Positions 14,607-22,698 of a stretch of DNA of 64,000 bases are shown here, piece by piece. The stretch is from the NCBI RefSeq assembly GCF_023349125.1, contig NZ_JAKIKT010000006.1, positions 271,042-335,041 of the forward strand, given 5' to 3'. Both the position numbers and the translations under genes were made by a program. This DNA is from Shewanella corallii. GTDB taxonomy: Bacteria; Pseudomonadota; Gammaproteobacteria; Enterobacterales; Shewanellaceae. Each line of letters opens with the position of its first letter. The stretch's first letter is position 1. The notes under the pieces were generated by a model, which was not told the DNA's origin, did not search any database, and saw nothing but the letters and a program-made list of their open reading frames with translations.

Positions 14607-15860
14607 ATGCTTAAAAAAACGATTCTGTGTGCCGCAATGGCAATACCTTCTTTTTCCGGCCTGGCCGTTGAAGCCGGAAATATCTATCAGGGAGATATGC
14701 AATCTCCGGTATTTGAGTGCCGGGATCAGGTCCACGCCCAATATTCTGCCGAGGAGCAGAAATTGGTGGATACCCTTTGGAATGAAGCCCTGATCTATCT
14801 AAAGACCTATGCTGATGCGCTGACCACAAGTACAACTGCGGACTGCTTAAACTCTGACATCGCAGTGTATGAAACTACGACTCCCGGATTCTCCAGAATG
14901 TGCATTATGGAGAATGAGGATATGAAGAAGATGGTTAAGCACATCTACCAAATCGTAAATAATCCGGATGCGGCGAAGAGGTGTTTCGCTCCCCGCAAAG
15001 GCGAGTCCTGGCTGACTATGCCTGACGCTGGCGTGTTGGCACAATCTCCTGTGGCTCAGTGGATCGACAGACCGACTATCAGTGAGTATATGGACTCGGT
15101 GGAAACCAGCGAGAATGCCCGTATCCACGGCCAGGTATTTGCCCGTCACTTTTCCGAAATGGCGACCGGAGACGATATCGTGATGCCAAAAACGTTCGCC
15201 CGGGATATATCAGCCAATGCGTTGCCAAACCTATGGGCTTCTGTGGGTTGGGTACCCATGTATGCAGCAGACAGTGAGCGTAATCAGCGCAACTTCGACA
15301 ATATCCGTGGCGGCTATGCTTACGCTGAGATTCTGGGGCATTGGGGATTGCTGCGTATTAATGCCATCAACGGCGAGCCAGTTGGGGCTGAAGTGGGCAT
15401 GGTGATGCAGCAGGTCGATACCTTCTACCCATATCATAATCATGCGATTTCAGAGATTTACTACACTATTCGTCAGCCAGCCTGTGCCAATCAATTCAAA
15501 ACCTTTGCGGTGCAGGAAGGTAACTCTTTAGTGAAGACAGTGTCTGAAACTACAGATATTCGGGAAGTGGAACTGGATACCAACTATCACAATGAGCAGT
15601 CGGCATGGGCCTCATCTGAGCCACTGACGGACCCGTTGACCTATTTTCATGCCAACACCATTCATGCATTTGAAATCGATGGTGATTGTGAGGCCCGGCC
15701 TCATGAGAAAGCGATAGTGACAGTGTGGGCGCGCAGTAATGCCAACAGGGAACACAATGACTATGGCAACACCCGCCTGTGCGAGTCGGCTGAAAATCCG
15801 AATACGCCAGCCATTCGCGGACAGACTATTCGTTGTGATTTAACCAAGCAGAAATGGTAA
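14607..15860 (+). CDS. dddY: periplasmic DMSP lyase DddY
   Basis: 417 aa from the ATG at 14607, which has GGGGA upstream and opens the signal peptide MLKKTILCAAMAIPSFSGLA; an in-frame ATG at 14520 would precede it with an implausible leader and include the terminator. DddY splits dimethylsulfoniopropionate into dimethyl sulfide and acrylate in the periplasm. The C-terminal cupin carries the complete metal and catalytic set: Tyr274, His277, His279, Glu283 and Tyr285 in YPYHNHAISEIYY, and His353 in FHANTIHAF. This spacing agrees with the DddY structure as I recall it. Length matches the family (about 400 aa). The N-terminal helical half has several cysteines, some of which may pair in the periplasm. 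It lies directly downstream of the reductase and cytochrome genes. Confidence 0.9.
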   Translation: MLKKTILCAAMAIPSFSGLAVEAGNIYQGDMQSPVFECRDQVHAQYSAEEQKLVDTLWNEALIYLKTYADALTTSTTADCLNSDIAVYETTTPGFSRMCIMENEDMKKMVKHIYQIVNNPDAAKRCFAPRKGESWLTMPDAGVLAQSPVAQWIDRPTISEYMDSVETSENARIHGQVFARHFSEMATGDDIVMPKTFARDISANALPNLWASVGWVPMYAADSERNQRNFDNIRGGYAYAEILGHWGLLRINAINGEPVGAEVGMVMQQVDTFYPYHNHAISEIYYTIRQPACANQFKTFAVQEGNSLVKTVSETTDIREVELDTNYHNEQSAWASSEPLTDPLTYFHANTIHAFEIDGDCEARPHEKAIVTVWARSNANREHNDYGNTRLCESAENPNTPAIRGQTIRCDLTKQKW

Positions 15861-15893
15861 TGAAGCCGGTTTGATGTAATGGGTTTTACCGCT

Positions 15894-15924
15894 AAAAAGC
15901 TGGCACTGAGTGGCCAGCTTTTTG
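15894..15924. terminator. bidirectional terminator between dddY and the LysR gene
   Basis: AAAAAGCTGGC pairs perfectly with GCCAGCTTTTT around an 8-base loop, giving T-runs on both strands. It sits between the convergent dddY and LysR genes. Confidence 0.85.
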
Positions 15925-15932
15925 TTTTCGGG

Positions 15933-16781
15933 TTACTTGCCGCCAAAGCCTTCGGTGCTGGCTTTGATGATCTTTTTCAACTGCTGCAGCTGCTCCGAGT
16001 CATTGTTGTCTGACAGGTAAATTGACTCATTAAACAGGGGCAGTTCCGGCAAGCCAAACTCTGCAGCTGGCAGCACCTGCATTTTGTCATTGATACGAAA
16101 CTCTGCGATTGGAGCGACAGCGATATCATTCTCAACCGCTTCACACAAAGCCTGTGGTGACGGTGTTGTCAGTACAATGTTTAACGGCGGCTTATCGAGC
16201 TTATGATTGGCAAATACCTGAGCGCGAATAGGGCAGTTTTCCGGATACAGGGCAATAGGCAACGACGAGTTCAAGTGTGCGCGGCCTGATGCAGAAGCGA
16301 CCCAGAGGAAGCGGCGGTCAAACAGTTTGCAAGCCTCGGCAGGCTCTTGCCAGTGAGTCGCGATCACCATATCAAACGCACCCTGATGCAGGCGCTTAAG
16401 CAGGTTACCACTTACGTCTGTATCTATACTCAGATTTATCTGGGTGAACTCCCGGATAAACTCCATCAGCAGCGAGTCGAGGTAACGACTGACATAGTCC
16501 GTTGGCATGCCCAGACGAATGGTGGTGCGGCGATTTGTGTCTGATAACGGCGCTGAATCCAGCAAAGCGATTGCCAGGTTGCGCAGGGTATTACCTTTCG
16601 CCGTTAAAGTCAGTTCGTTGTTTTCACAATTGTCGAATAACTTGTGGCCCAGGTTTGATTCCAGTTTTTTTAAACTGTCGACCACATCATGTTTCGATAT
16701 TGATAATAACTCTACAGCCTTATCAATATTCTTTAAATCTGTGACAGTTTTAAAAAATCTCAGAAGAGCGATCTTGTCCAT
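15933..16781 (-). CDS. LysR-family transcriptional regulator
   Basis: 282 aa, somewhat short for the family (about 300). The N-terminal winged helix-turn-helix is visible (MDKIALLRFFKTVTDLKN, ...KHDVVDSLKKLESNLGHKLFD..., LTLTAKG), followed by a periplasmic-binding-protein-like effector domain (TIRLGMPTDYVSRYLDSLL, FDMVIATHW, IALYPENCPIR). It is convergent with dddY and divergent from the TetR gene, 105 bp away. Its position suggests control of the DMSP/acrylate genes, with acrylate or DMSP as possible effector, but this is inference. Confidence 0.85.
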   Translation of the reverse strand: MDKIALLRFFKTVTDLKNIDKAVELLSISKHDVVDSLKKLESNLGHKLFDNCENNELTLTAKGNTLRNLAIALLDSAPLSDTNRRTTIRLGMPTDYVSRYLDSLLMEFIREFTQINLSIDTDVSGNLLKRLHQGAFDMVIATHWQEPAEACKLFDRRFLWVASASGRAHLNSSLPIALYPENCPIRAQVFANHKLDKPPLNIVLTTPSPQALCEAVENDIAVAPIAEFRINDKMQVLPAAEFGLPELPLFNESIYLSDNNDSEQLQQLKKIIKASTEGFGGK

Positions 16782-16886
16782 AAGTTAACAGTGAATTTAG
16801 ACGTGATATAATTATCGCCTAAATGCATGGACAGTGAAAGAGATAGAGCCTGAGCGAAAATTAATTCGACTTGAGCTTGATCACAT
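16782..16886. promoter_or_regulatory. divergent promoter region between LysR and TetR genes
   Basis: 105 AT-rich bases between two divergently transcribed regulators. ATTTAG (16795-16800) and CTAAAT (16819-16824) form an inverted repeat with 18 bases between, a possible regulator-binding site. The TGGAA-N4-TTCCA motif is not present here. Confidence 0.4.
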
Positions 16887-17519
16887 ATGAGTAGTTGGGA
16901 ACAAAGAGAACGTTATTTAATCGATGTTGCTCAGCGATATCTACAGGGACATAAAGTGTTTGATTTATGTCGCTCCCACCTTGTGGCTGCCAGTCAGATA
17001 TCCAGAGGTACTGTCTATAATCATTTTCCATCAGAGGCAGATCTGGTGGTGGCTGTGGCTGCCGATACCTATGGCAAATGGCTTAAAGCCTGCGACGTCG
17101 ACCGGGCTGAAATTGCAGACCCTTTACTTTGCTTCCTGATCCATCACTGCAGAAAACTTAAAGCCAACCTTGAGTTTCAATGGTTTACCATCGTGCGAGT
17201 GATGCCAAATGAAGCGCTGTTGGCACAGGCCTCCGCACCATTTGTGCAGATGTTCAATCAGCAATTTCAGGACTATGTTGCCTGGAACCGGGAGATGATC
17301 CGCGCCATTGGCGAACTGGATGGTTACGACCGAACCCAACTGGTGACTGACTTTATTCGCGGTAATCTGATCAATTCAGATGATGCCAGGTTGGCGCACA
17401 ACAATGTGGCTGTATACCGGCAGTTTTGTTATGCCCTTATCCAGCTGCTGGGTCAATCGGACCGAAAAGTTCCAGAAGACAGTGAGTTAAGTGCATTGTT
17501 GCACCTATCAGACGCCTAA
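16887..17519 (+). CDS. TetR/AcrR-family transcriptional regulator
   Basis: 210 aa. The N-terminal helix-turn-helix reads RERYLIDVAQRYLQGHKVFDL, then AASQISRGTVYNHFPSEADLV, where SRGTVYNHF is the TetR recognition helix; the alpha-helical C-terminal ligand domain follows. TetR dimers bind palindromes, so this is the better candidate for the TGGAA-N4-TTCCA sites before acuI and the reductase operon. It diverges from the LysR gene and ends overlapping the convergent cpxA by 4 bp. The ligand is unknown; acrylate, acryloyl-CoA or DMSP are possibilities. Confidence 0.85.
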   Translation: MSSWEQRERYLIDVAQRYLQGHKVFDLCRSHLVAASQISRGTVYNHFPSEADLVVAVAADTYGKWLKACDVDRAEIADPLLCFLIHHCRKLKANLEFQWFTIVRVMPNEALLAQASAPFVQMFNQQFQDYVAWNREMIRAIGELDGYDRTQLVTDFIRGNLINSDDARLAHNNVAVYRQFCYALIQLLGQSDRKVPEDSELSALLHLSDA

Positions 17520-18883
17520 ATCATCGGCAGTTGCAACCTGACTCGGAGCCCGTGTGGCGAAACATTTTCGGCAGTGACTCTGCCCTTATGGGCCTGTATG
17601 GCAGCATGGGTGATAGCCAGACCCAGGCCCCAGCCTCCGCTTTCTCTCTCTCTGGCGCTGTCGGGTCGATAGAAAGGCCTGAATATCGCTTCCAATTCCT
17701 CAGCCTTGATTCCCGGACCATCATCCTCAATCACGATTTCAAGCTGATTTCCGGACTGCATGGCAGTCAGGCTGACTCTTGATGTGGCGTAGCGAATCGC
17801 ATTTCTCAGCAGGTTCTCCACTGCCCGGGAAAGGCTGCGGGGATCGTGCTTCAGACTCAGGTTTTCAGGGATATCAATATAGAGCAACTTAAGCTGCTGC
17901 TCGGCTTCAAACTCGGCATCATCCAGCACCTGACTGAGGGTTTCTGACAACTCCAGGTACTTCATATTGTCCGACTGACTGGTCTTTACCCGTGACAGCT
18001 CAAGCAGTTCACTGATCAGCAGTTCGAGCTGTTCTGCCTCATAGCCAATTCTGTCGACTTCAGTCCCCTCCAGCCCTTTTTTACGGGCCAGGGCCAGTGA
18101 CAATTGCAATCGGGTCAGTGGTGTACGCAGTTCATGGGAGACATCGCTGATTAGCCTTTGCTGACTGTTCATTGTGGTCTGGATGGCGTCGGCCATGGCG
18201 TTAAAGGCCTGAGCCAGTTGCCCCACCTCATCCTGACGGCGGGCGGTGCGTTTATCGACCCGGCAATCCAGATCCCCCTGAGCCAACGACTCAGCACTGG
18301 ATTTGAGTTGTCTTAACGGTTTGCCCAAATGCCATGCCAGCAGGGCACAGATAATACCGGACAGCGCGATCGCCAGGATCAGAGTCGCCATTTTATTGTT
18401 GGCCAGAAACAGGAACCAGGGGCGAGGATGGTGTGCCGGTACCTTGCCGATAAGGCTGTATTGCTTGCCCTGAATCTCAAATTGATAGGGGCCAAACACC
18501 AGATCTTTTTTGAACTGATGGCTGATGGGATGCCCGGCATCCTCGGCCATCAATACGAAGTGGCGCATCATACGTGAGCTGCGCTTACCATTGATAAACT
18601 GGCCATCCTCATTCATCAGATAAAAACGTATGGGACGGCTTTCCCCCTGACGCCTGCCACTCCAGCGGTGCAGAAAGTCCCCGGGTTGCCGAATCGCTTC
18701 CTGCTGCAACCAACCTGCCGCACCCGCCAGCAATTTTTCCAGCTTGGCAGGCAGGGGGGCTCTGTCATGGTTTTGCTGCAACATGGGCAGCAGCACCACT
18801 ATGGCAATAATCATCGAGCTGCACAGCCAGAAGCCCAGCAGCAGCTTGATAAAGATCTTGTTGGGCGTGAAAGACAGTTTCAT
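17516..18883 (-). CDS. cpxA: envelope-stress sensor histidine kinase CpxA
   Basis: 455 aa from the ATG at 18883, whose product begins MKLSFTPNKIFIKLLLG; the frame extends upstream into cpxR. Order: membrane helix (about 10-32), periplasmic sensor, second helix (about 165-187), HAMP, HisKA with the phosphorylated His in ISDVSHELRTPLTRL (about 240), and a HATPase with N-box ENLLRNAIRYA, DDGPGI and GWGLGLAI. CpxA phosphorylates CpxR when envelope proteins misfold and acts as a phosphatase otherwise. It follows cpxR by 10 bp on the same strand. Confidence 0.92.
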   Translation of the reverse strand: MKLSFTPNKIFIKLLLGFWLCSSMIIAIVVLLPMLQQNHDRAPLPAKLEKLLAGAAGWLQQEAIRQPGDFLHRWSGRRQGESRPIRFYLMNEDGQFINGKRSSRMMRHFVLMAEDAGHPISHQFKKDLVFGPYQFEIQGKQYSLIGKVPAHHPRPWFLFLANNKMATLILAIALSGIICALLAWHLGKPLRQLKSSAESLAQGDLDCRVDKRTARRQDEVGQLAQAFNAMADAIQTTMNSQQRLISDVSHELRTPLTRLQLSLALARKKGLEGTEVDRIGYEAEQLELLISELLELSRVKTSQSDNMKYLELSETLSQVLDDAEFEAEQQLKLLYIDIPENLSLKHDPRSLSRAVENLLRNAIRYATSRVSLTAMQSGNQLEIVIEDDGPGIKAEELEAIFRPFYRPDSARERESGGWGLGLAITHAAIQAHKGRVTAENVSPHGLRVRLQLPMI

Positions 18884-18893
18884 TGACCTTAAC

Positions 18894-19580
18894 TCAGGGG
18901 ATCCAGATATAGCCTTTGCCACGAATGGTTTTCACCCTGGGGCGTCCATCGTCACGGGCAGGTAACTTTTTGCGCAGATTGGACAGATGCATATCCAGAG
19001 AGCGGTCAAAGGGCATTAGCTTTTTCCCCAGTACCTCTTCACTGAGCACCTCTTTGGTCATCAACTCACCGGCGTTATTGGCCAGGGAGTAGAGCAAGCC
19101 AAATTCGGTGGCAGTCAGCATCAGCAGTTTGTCGTTGCAGTAGGCTTCCTGACGGGACTGATCCAGCAGCAGATCGCCCAGCATCTGACCGTGAGGGTTT
19201 TGCAACTCCTGCACGCTCAGGCCAGAGCGACGGATAATGGCCCGTACCCGTGCAACCAACTCTCTGTCGTTGAAGGGTTTTGGCAGGTAGTCATCGGCGC
19301 CGATTTCAAGTCCCACTACCCGGTCGATCTCATCGCCCTTGGCGGTGAGCATCATTACGGGAGTTTGCTTGTGCAGACGCAGCGCTTTGAGTACTTCAAA
19401 GCCGTTGAGTTTAGGCAGCATGACATCCAGTAGAATAAGATCAAAATCGCAGCTCAGTGCCAGGTCCAGACCTGCCTGGCCATCATGCGCTATGGTGAGT
19501 TTGAATCCTTCCAGCTCAAGCAATTGTCCCAGAAGTTCCGACAGCCCAAAATCGTCATCGATTAGCAGAATCCGGTTCAT
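18894..19580 (-). CDS. cpxR: envelope-stress response regulator CpxR
   Basis: 228 aa from the ATG at 19580 (MNRILLIDDD), preceded by GAGGA; an in-frame GTG five codons upstream is less likely. OmpR family: receiver domain with DDD at 8-10, phospho-acceptor Asp in LILLDVMLP (about 51) and Lys in LPKPF (about 101), then a winged-helix DNA-binding domain ending VKTIRGKGYIWIP. It heads the cpxRA operon and diverges from cpxP. Two CpxR boxes lie in the gap, so it should autoregulate. Confidence 0.95.
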   Translation of the reverse strand: MNRILLIDDDFGLSELLGQLLELEGFKLTIAHDGQAGLDLALSCDFDLILLDVMLPKLNGFEVLKALRLHKQTPVMMLTAKGDEIDRVVGLEIGADDYLPKPFNDRELVARVRAIIRRSGLSVQELQNPHGQMLGDLLLDQSRQEAYCNDKLLMLTATEFGLLYSLANNAGELMTKEVLSEEVLGKKLMPFDRSLDMHLSNLRKKLPARDDGRPRVKTIRGKGYIWIP

Positions 19581-19646
19581 TTGTTTCCTCGTCACTTACT
19601 CTTTGATGCAGTATACAATTTTTACAGTCAATGGAAGTCAGAGTTT

Positions 19647-19661
19647 GTAAGTCAAGGTAAA
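19647..19661 (+). promoter_or_regulatory. CpxR box 1
   Basis: GTAAG-TCAAG-GTAAA matches the CpxR consensus GTAAA-N5-GTAAA with one mismatch. It is in the gap between divergent cpxR and cpxP. Confidence 0.65.
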
Positions 19662-19672
19662 GGTCACATCGA

Positions 19673-19687
19673 TTTACACTCATTTAC
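19673..19687 (-). promoter_or_regulatory. CpxR box 2
   Basis: On the minus strand GTAAA-TGAGT-GTAAA is a perfect CpxR consensus, 72 bp from the cpxP start codon. Together with box 1 it suits CpxR activation of both cpxP and cpxRA. Confidence 0.75.
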
Positions 19688-19759
19688 CTTCCTATAACCC
19701 TCATTGACTCTTGGGTGTTTAGACTGGCTTCGAACTCCTGAAAAACCCGAGGTGAACTT

Positions 19760-20236
19760 ATGAAAGCATTCAATCTGAAATCTATCGTACTGGCGACAGT
19801 CACTGGCGTTGCTTTAATGTCTGCTCCGGCAATGGCCGGTCACCATGGTGGTGAAGGTCATCATCAAAAAGGCGGCCATAAGATGAAGCGCTGCGACCTG
19901 ATGGGACATGGTATGTTCCGTGGACTGGATCTGACCTCTGAACAGAAAGATCAGATCAAGGCTATGGTAAAGACTCAAAAAGAGGAAGTCAGGGCCAAGC
20001 GCAACTCTGAAGAAGGTAAGGCTTTCCGCCAGCAGATGAAAACCCTGATCACCTCTGCAGAGTTTGACAAGGCCCAGGCCGAAGAGCTGATTGCCCAGAA
20101 GCAGGAAAAACACCAGCAAGGCATGTTGATGCGTCTGGAGACCCAGAACAAGATCTACAACATGCTGACATCTGAGCAGCAGCAAAAACTGCAGAAACGT
20201 ATGGAAAAGTGTGCCAGTCGAGCCAAAGGCAATTGA
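19760..20236 (+). CDS. cpxP: periplasmic adaptor/chaperone CpxP (Spy/CpxP family)
   Basis: 158 aa. The signal peptide ends at MSAPAMA; the mature N-terminus is His-rich (GHHGGEGHHQKGGHK), suggesting metal binding. The two LTxxQ signatures of the Spy/CpxP fold are LTSEQKDQI (about 60) and LTSEQQQKL (about 135), each within long helices. CpxP restrains CpxA and helps degrade misfolded periplasmic proteins. It diverges from cpxRA behind two CpxR boxes and precedes fieF, the same order as in E. coli. Two cysteines (KRCDLMG and EKCASRA) could form a disulfide. Confidence 0.9.
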   Translation: MKAFNLKSIVLATVTGVALMSAPAMAGHHGGEGHHQKGGHKMKRCDLMGHGMFRGLDLTSEQKDQIKAMVKTQKEEVRAKRNSEEGKAFRQQMKTLITSAEFDKAQAEELIAQKQEKHQQGMLMRLETQNKIYNMLTSEQQQKLQKRMEKCASRAKGN

Positions 20237-20291
20237 TTCTGAGTTAAAATAGCGTCAATAACTCTTCCCGACTCAGTGCATTATTGACGTT

Positions 20292-21161
20292 ATGACTGAA
20301 ACTTCCCAATACGATTATTGGGTCAGGCTGGCCAGCCGCGCCTCTGTGGCGACTGCCCTGACCCTGATCGCCATTAAGCTGTTTGCCTGGTTGTACTCAG
20401 ACTCGGCCAGTATGCTGGCTTCTCTGACCGATTCCTTTGCCGATGCGCTGGCCTCAATCGTTAACCTGATTGCCATTCGCTATGCCATTGTCCCTGCGGA
20501 CAAAGACCACAGATATGGTCACGGCAAGGCAGAGCCTCTCGCTTCTCTGGCGCAGTCCGTGTTTATCCTGGGTTCAGCCGTACTCTTGCTTATCCATGGT
20601 ATTGAGCGTTTGGGAGAGCCCCAGCCGCTGGAACATGCCAGTGTGGGTATTGTGGTTTCCATTATTGCGATTGCACTGACGCTGGCGTTGGTGATGTTGC
20701 AAAAGAAGGCACTGGATGCGACCGGCAGTACCGTTGTTGCCGCTGACTCTCTGCACTACAAATCCGATCTTTTCCTCAATGCCGGTGTCCTGCTGGCACT
20801 GGTTCTGGCCAGTTTTGGCTGGTTGTGGGCCGATGGTCTGTTCGCCCTGCTTATCGCCGTTTATATCGGTTATCAGGCTGCTGAGCTGGCCTATGACAGT
20901 GCCCAATCATTGTTGGACAGAGAGCTGGATGCTGAAACCCGTGAGGAGATAGCAGCTTTGGTGACTCTGGATGCCAGAGTGAAAGGTTTCCATGACCTGC
21001 GTACCCGCCAATCAGGCAAGACCATGTTTGTGCAATTGCACCTGGAGCTGGATGGCCAATTGACCCTGCATGAAGCGCACGAGATAGCTGATGCCACGGA
21101 AAAGCGTATCCGCAACGCCTTGGGTGAGGCGGAAGTGCTGGTACATCAAGACCCAGTGTAA
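20292..21161 (+). CDS. fieF: cation-diffusion-facilitator metal efflux pump FieF
   Basis: 289 aa, an inner-membrane CDF antiporter exporting Fe2+/Zn2+ against protons. Six hydrophobic helices precede a cytoplasmic domain. Transport-site residues are visible in helix 2 (SLTDSFADALAS: the two Asp) and helix 5 (LHYKSDLFLN: His and Asp). HRYGHGKAEPLASL is the conserved loop after helix 2, and the C-terminal domain carries metal-binding His residues (QLHLELDGQLTLHEAHEIAD). It lies 55 bp after cpxP, as in enterobacteria, so Cpx control by read-through is possible. Confidence 0.93.
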   Translation: MTETSQYDYWVRLASRASVATALTLIAIKLFAWLYSDSASMLASLTDSFADALASIVNLIAIRYAIVPADKDHRYGHGKAEPLASLAQSVFILGSAVLLLIHGIERLGEPQPLEHASVGIVVSIIAIALTLALVMLQKKALDATGSTVVAADSLHYKSDLFLNAGVLLALVLASFGWLWADGLFALLIAVYIGYQAAELAYDSAQSLLDRELDAETREEIAALVTLDARVKGFHDLRTRQSGKTMFVQLHLELDGQLTLHEAHEIADATEKRIRNALGEAEVLVHQDPV

Positions 21162-21172
21162 TCCCGACAATA

Positions 21173-21270
21173 AGCCACGAAGAACACGAAGAACACGAAG
21201 AACACAAAGAAAAGCTTAAGCTCTGCCTTCGCGTTCTCTGTGTAGCGAACGGAGAATGCGCTTCGTGGCT
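21173..21270. repeat. 98-bp imperfect palindromic repeat with 10-bp terminal inverted repeats
   Basis: The element begins AGCCACGAAG and ends CTTCGTGGCT, an exact inverted repeat. Its left arm contains a tandem 9-mer, GAAGAACAC, repeated three times, with a fourth variant copy GAAGAACACAAAG. The right arm is a looser complement (TTCGCGTTCTCTGTG). It sits between the 3' ends of fieF and ntrC. This CCACGAAG type of intergenic repeat is, to my recollection, scattered through Shewanella and related genomes; it has no ORF. It may also end transcription from both sides. Confidence 0.6.
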
Positions 21271-21285
21271 AAATCCTGCTGTGGC

Positions 21286-22698
21286 TCAGGCGTATTCCAT
21301 TGCCAGCTCTTTCAGCTTGCGGGTGAGGGTATTACGGCCCCAACCCAGGCAGCGGGCGGCATCCTGTTTATGTCCATGGGTGTGCTGCAGCGCAGTTTCC
21401 AACATGATGCGCTCAAAGGTGGGCATCAGCTCATTCAACAGGTCAATATCACCTGCCTGTAAGCGCTCCTCTACCAAAGTTCGCAGAGCTGACTGCCAGT
21501 CTGTGGTGGTGGCCTGATTACTGTGAACCACCACGGGGTTTTCCAGTAGTTCAGGTGGCAGATCCTGAGGCAGGATCTCCTGTCCCGATGCCATCACTGT
21601 CAGCCAGCGGCAGGTGTTTTCCAGTTGCCTTACGTTGCCCGGCCAGTCCAGCTGCTGCAGTTTGACCGCGGTTTCCTTCGCCAGTGATTTACCTTCGACT
21701 CCCATCTCGCGGGCGGCAGACGCCAAAAAGTGGGTGGCCAGTTGTGGAATATCCTCACGACGCTGTGACAGAGGAGGCAGGTGTACCCGAATCACATTGA
21801 GACGATGAAACAGATCTTCCCGGAACTGACCATCAGCTACCCTTTGCTCCAGATTCTGGTGGGTGGCCGCGATAATCCGGACATCAACCTGTACCGGTGA
21901 GTGTCCACCCACACGATAAAACTGCCCATCGGCCAGTACCCTTAACAGTCGGGTCTGTACATCCAATGGCATATCGCCAATCTCATCCAGAAACAGGGTG
22001 CCGCCATTGGCCTGCTCAAAGCGCCCTTGACGTACAGAAGCTGCGCCGGTAAAGGCGCCTTTCTCATGGCCGAACAGCTCTGACTCAATCAGATCCTTTG
22101 GGATCGCAGCCATATTCAGGGCGATAAAGGGCTTTTCTTTACGTGGACTATGCTTGTGCAGCGCCCCTGCGACCAGCTCTTTACCTGTACCAGACTGACC
22201 ATTAATCAGTACGCTAATGGAGGAGCGGGACAGGCGACCAATGGCTCGAAACACCTCCTGCATAGCCGGAGCTTCACCGATAATTTCAGGCGTTTTAACT
22301 TCAGGTTCGACAGGCTGGCTTTGTACCTGTTCTTTGACATGACTGAGGGCGCGTTCGACCAGTGCGATGGCTTCATCGATATCAAAGGGCTTGGGCAGAT
22401 ATTCAAAGGCCCCGGCCTGATAGGCGCTCACTGCACTGTCGAGATCTGAGTGGGCCGTCATGATGATCACAGGGATCTCAGGATAGTGAAGTTGCAGCCG
22501 CTCCAACAACGTCAGACCGTCGGTGCCAGGCATTCGGATATCCGAGACAATCACTCTGGGCTTCGATGTCTCCAGTGCCTGCCACAGAGACTCGGCCGCG
22601 GCAAAGCTGGCACTGGTTATTTTGGCGCCCTGCAGCGCACGCTCCAGTACCCAGCGAATAGAGCTGTCATCATCGAGTATCCAAACCTGCTCGCTCAT
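21286..22698 (-). CDS. ntrC: nitrogen regulator NtrC (GlnG)
   Basis: 470 aa from the ATG at 22698, which overlaps the ntrB stop (ATGA). The receiver domain starts [17 protein letters not shown] with phospho-Asp in [10 protein letters not shown] (about 54). The sigma54-activating AAA+ domain has the Walker A form [12 protein letters not shown] (about 168), the sigma54-contacting GAFTGA (about 216) and Walker [13 protein letters not shown]. The C-terminal Fis-type helix-turn-helix ends [20 protein letters not shown]. Phosphorylated by NtrB under nitrogen limitation, it activates glnA and related promoters. Overlapping perfect NtrC sites precede ntrB. Confidence 0.96.
   Translation of the reverse strand: MSEQVWILDDDSSIRWVLERALQGAKITSASFAAAESLWQALETSKPRVIVSDIRMPGTDGLTLLERLQLHYPEIPVIIMTAHSDLDSAVSAYQAGAFEYLPKPFDIDEAIALVERALSHVKEQVQSQPVEPEVKTPEIIGEAPAMQEVFRAIGRLSRSSISVLINGQSGTGKELVAGALHKHSPRKEKPFIALNMAAIPKDLIESELFGHEKGAFTGAASVRQGRFEQANGGTLFLDEIGDMPLDVQTRLLRVLADGQFYRVGGHSPVQVDVRIIAATHQNLEQRVADGQFREDLFHRLNVIRVHLPPLSQRREDIPQLATHFLASAAREMGVEGKSLAKETAVKLQQLDWPGNVRQLENTCRWLTVMASGQEILPQDLPPELLENPVVVHSNQATTTDWQSALRTLVEERLQAGDIDLLNELMPTFERIMLETALQHTHGHKQDAARCLGWGRNTLTRKLKELAMEYA

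Noticed and set aside
21173..21225. CRISPR or coding tandem repeat
   Set aside because: The 9-mer units are contiguous with no spacers, there is no ORF, and the whole is bounded by inverted repeats.
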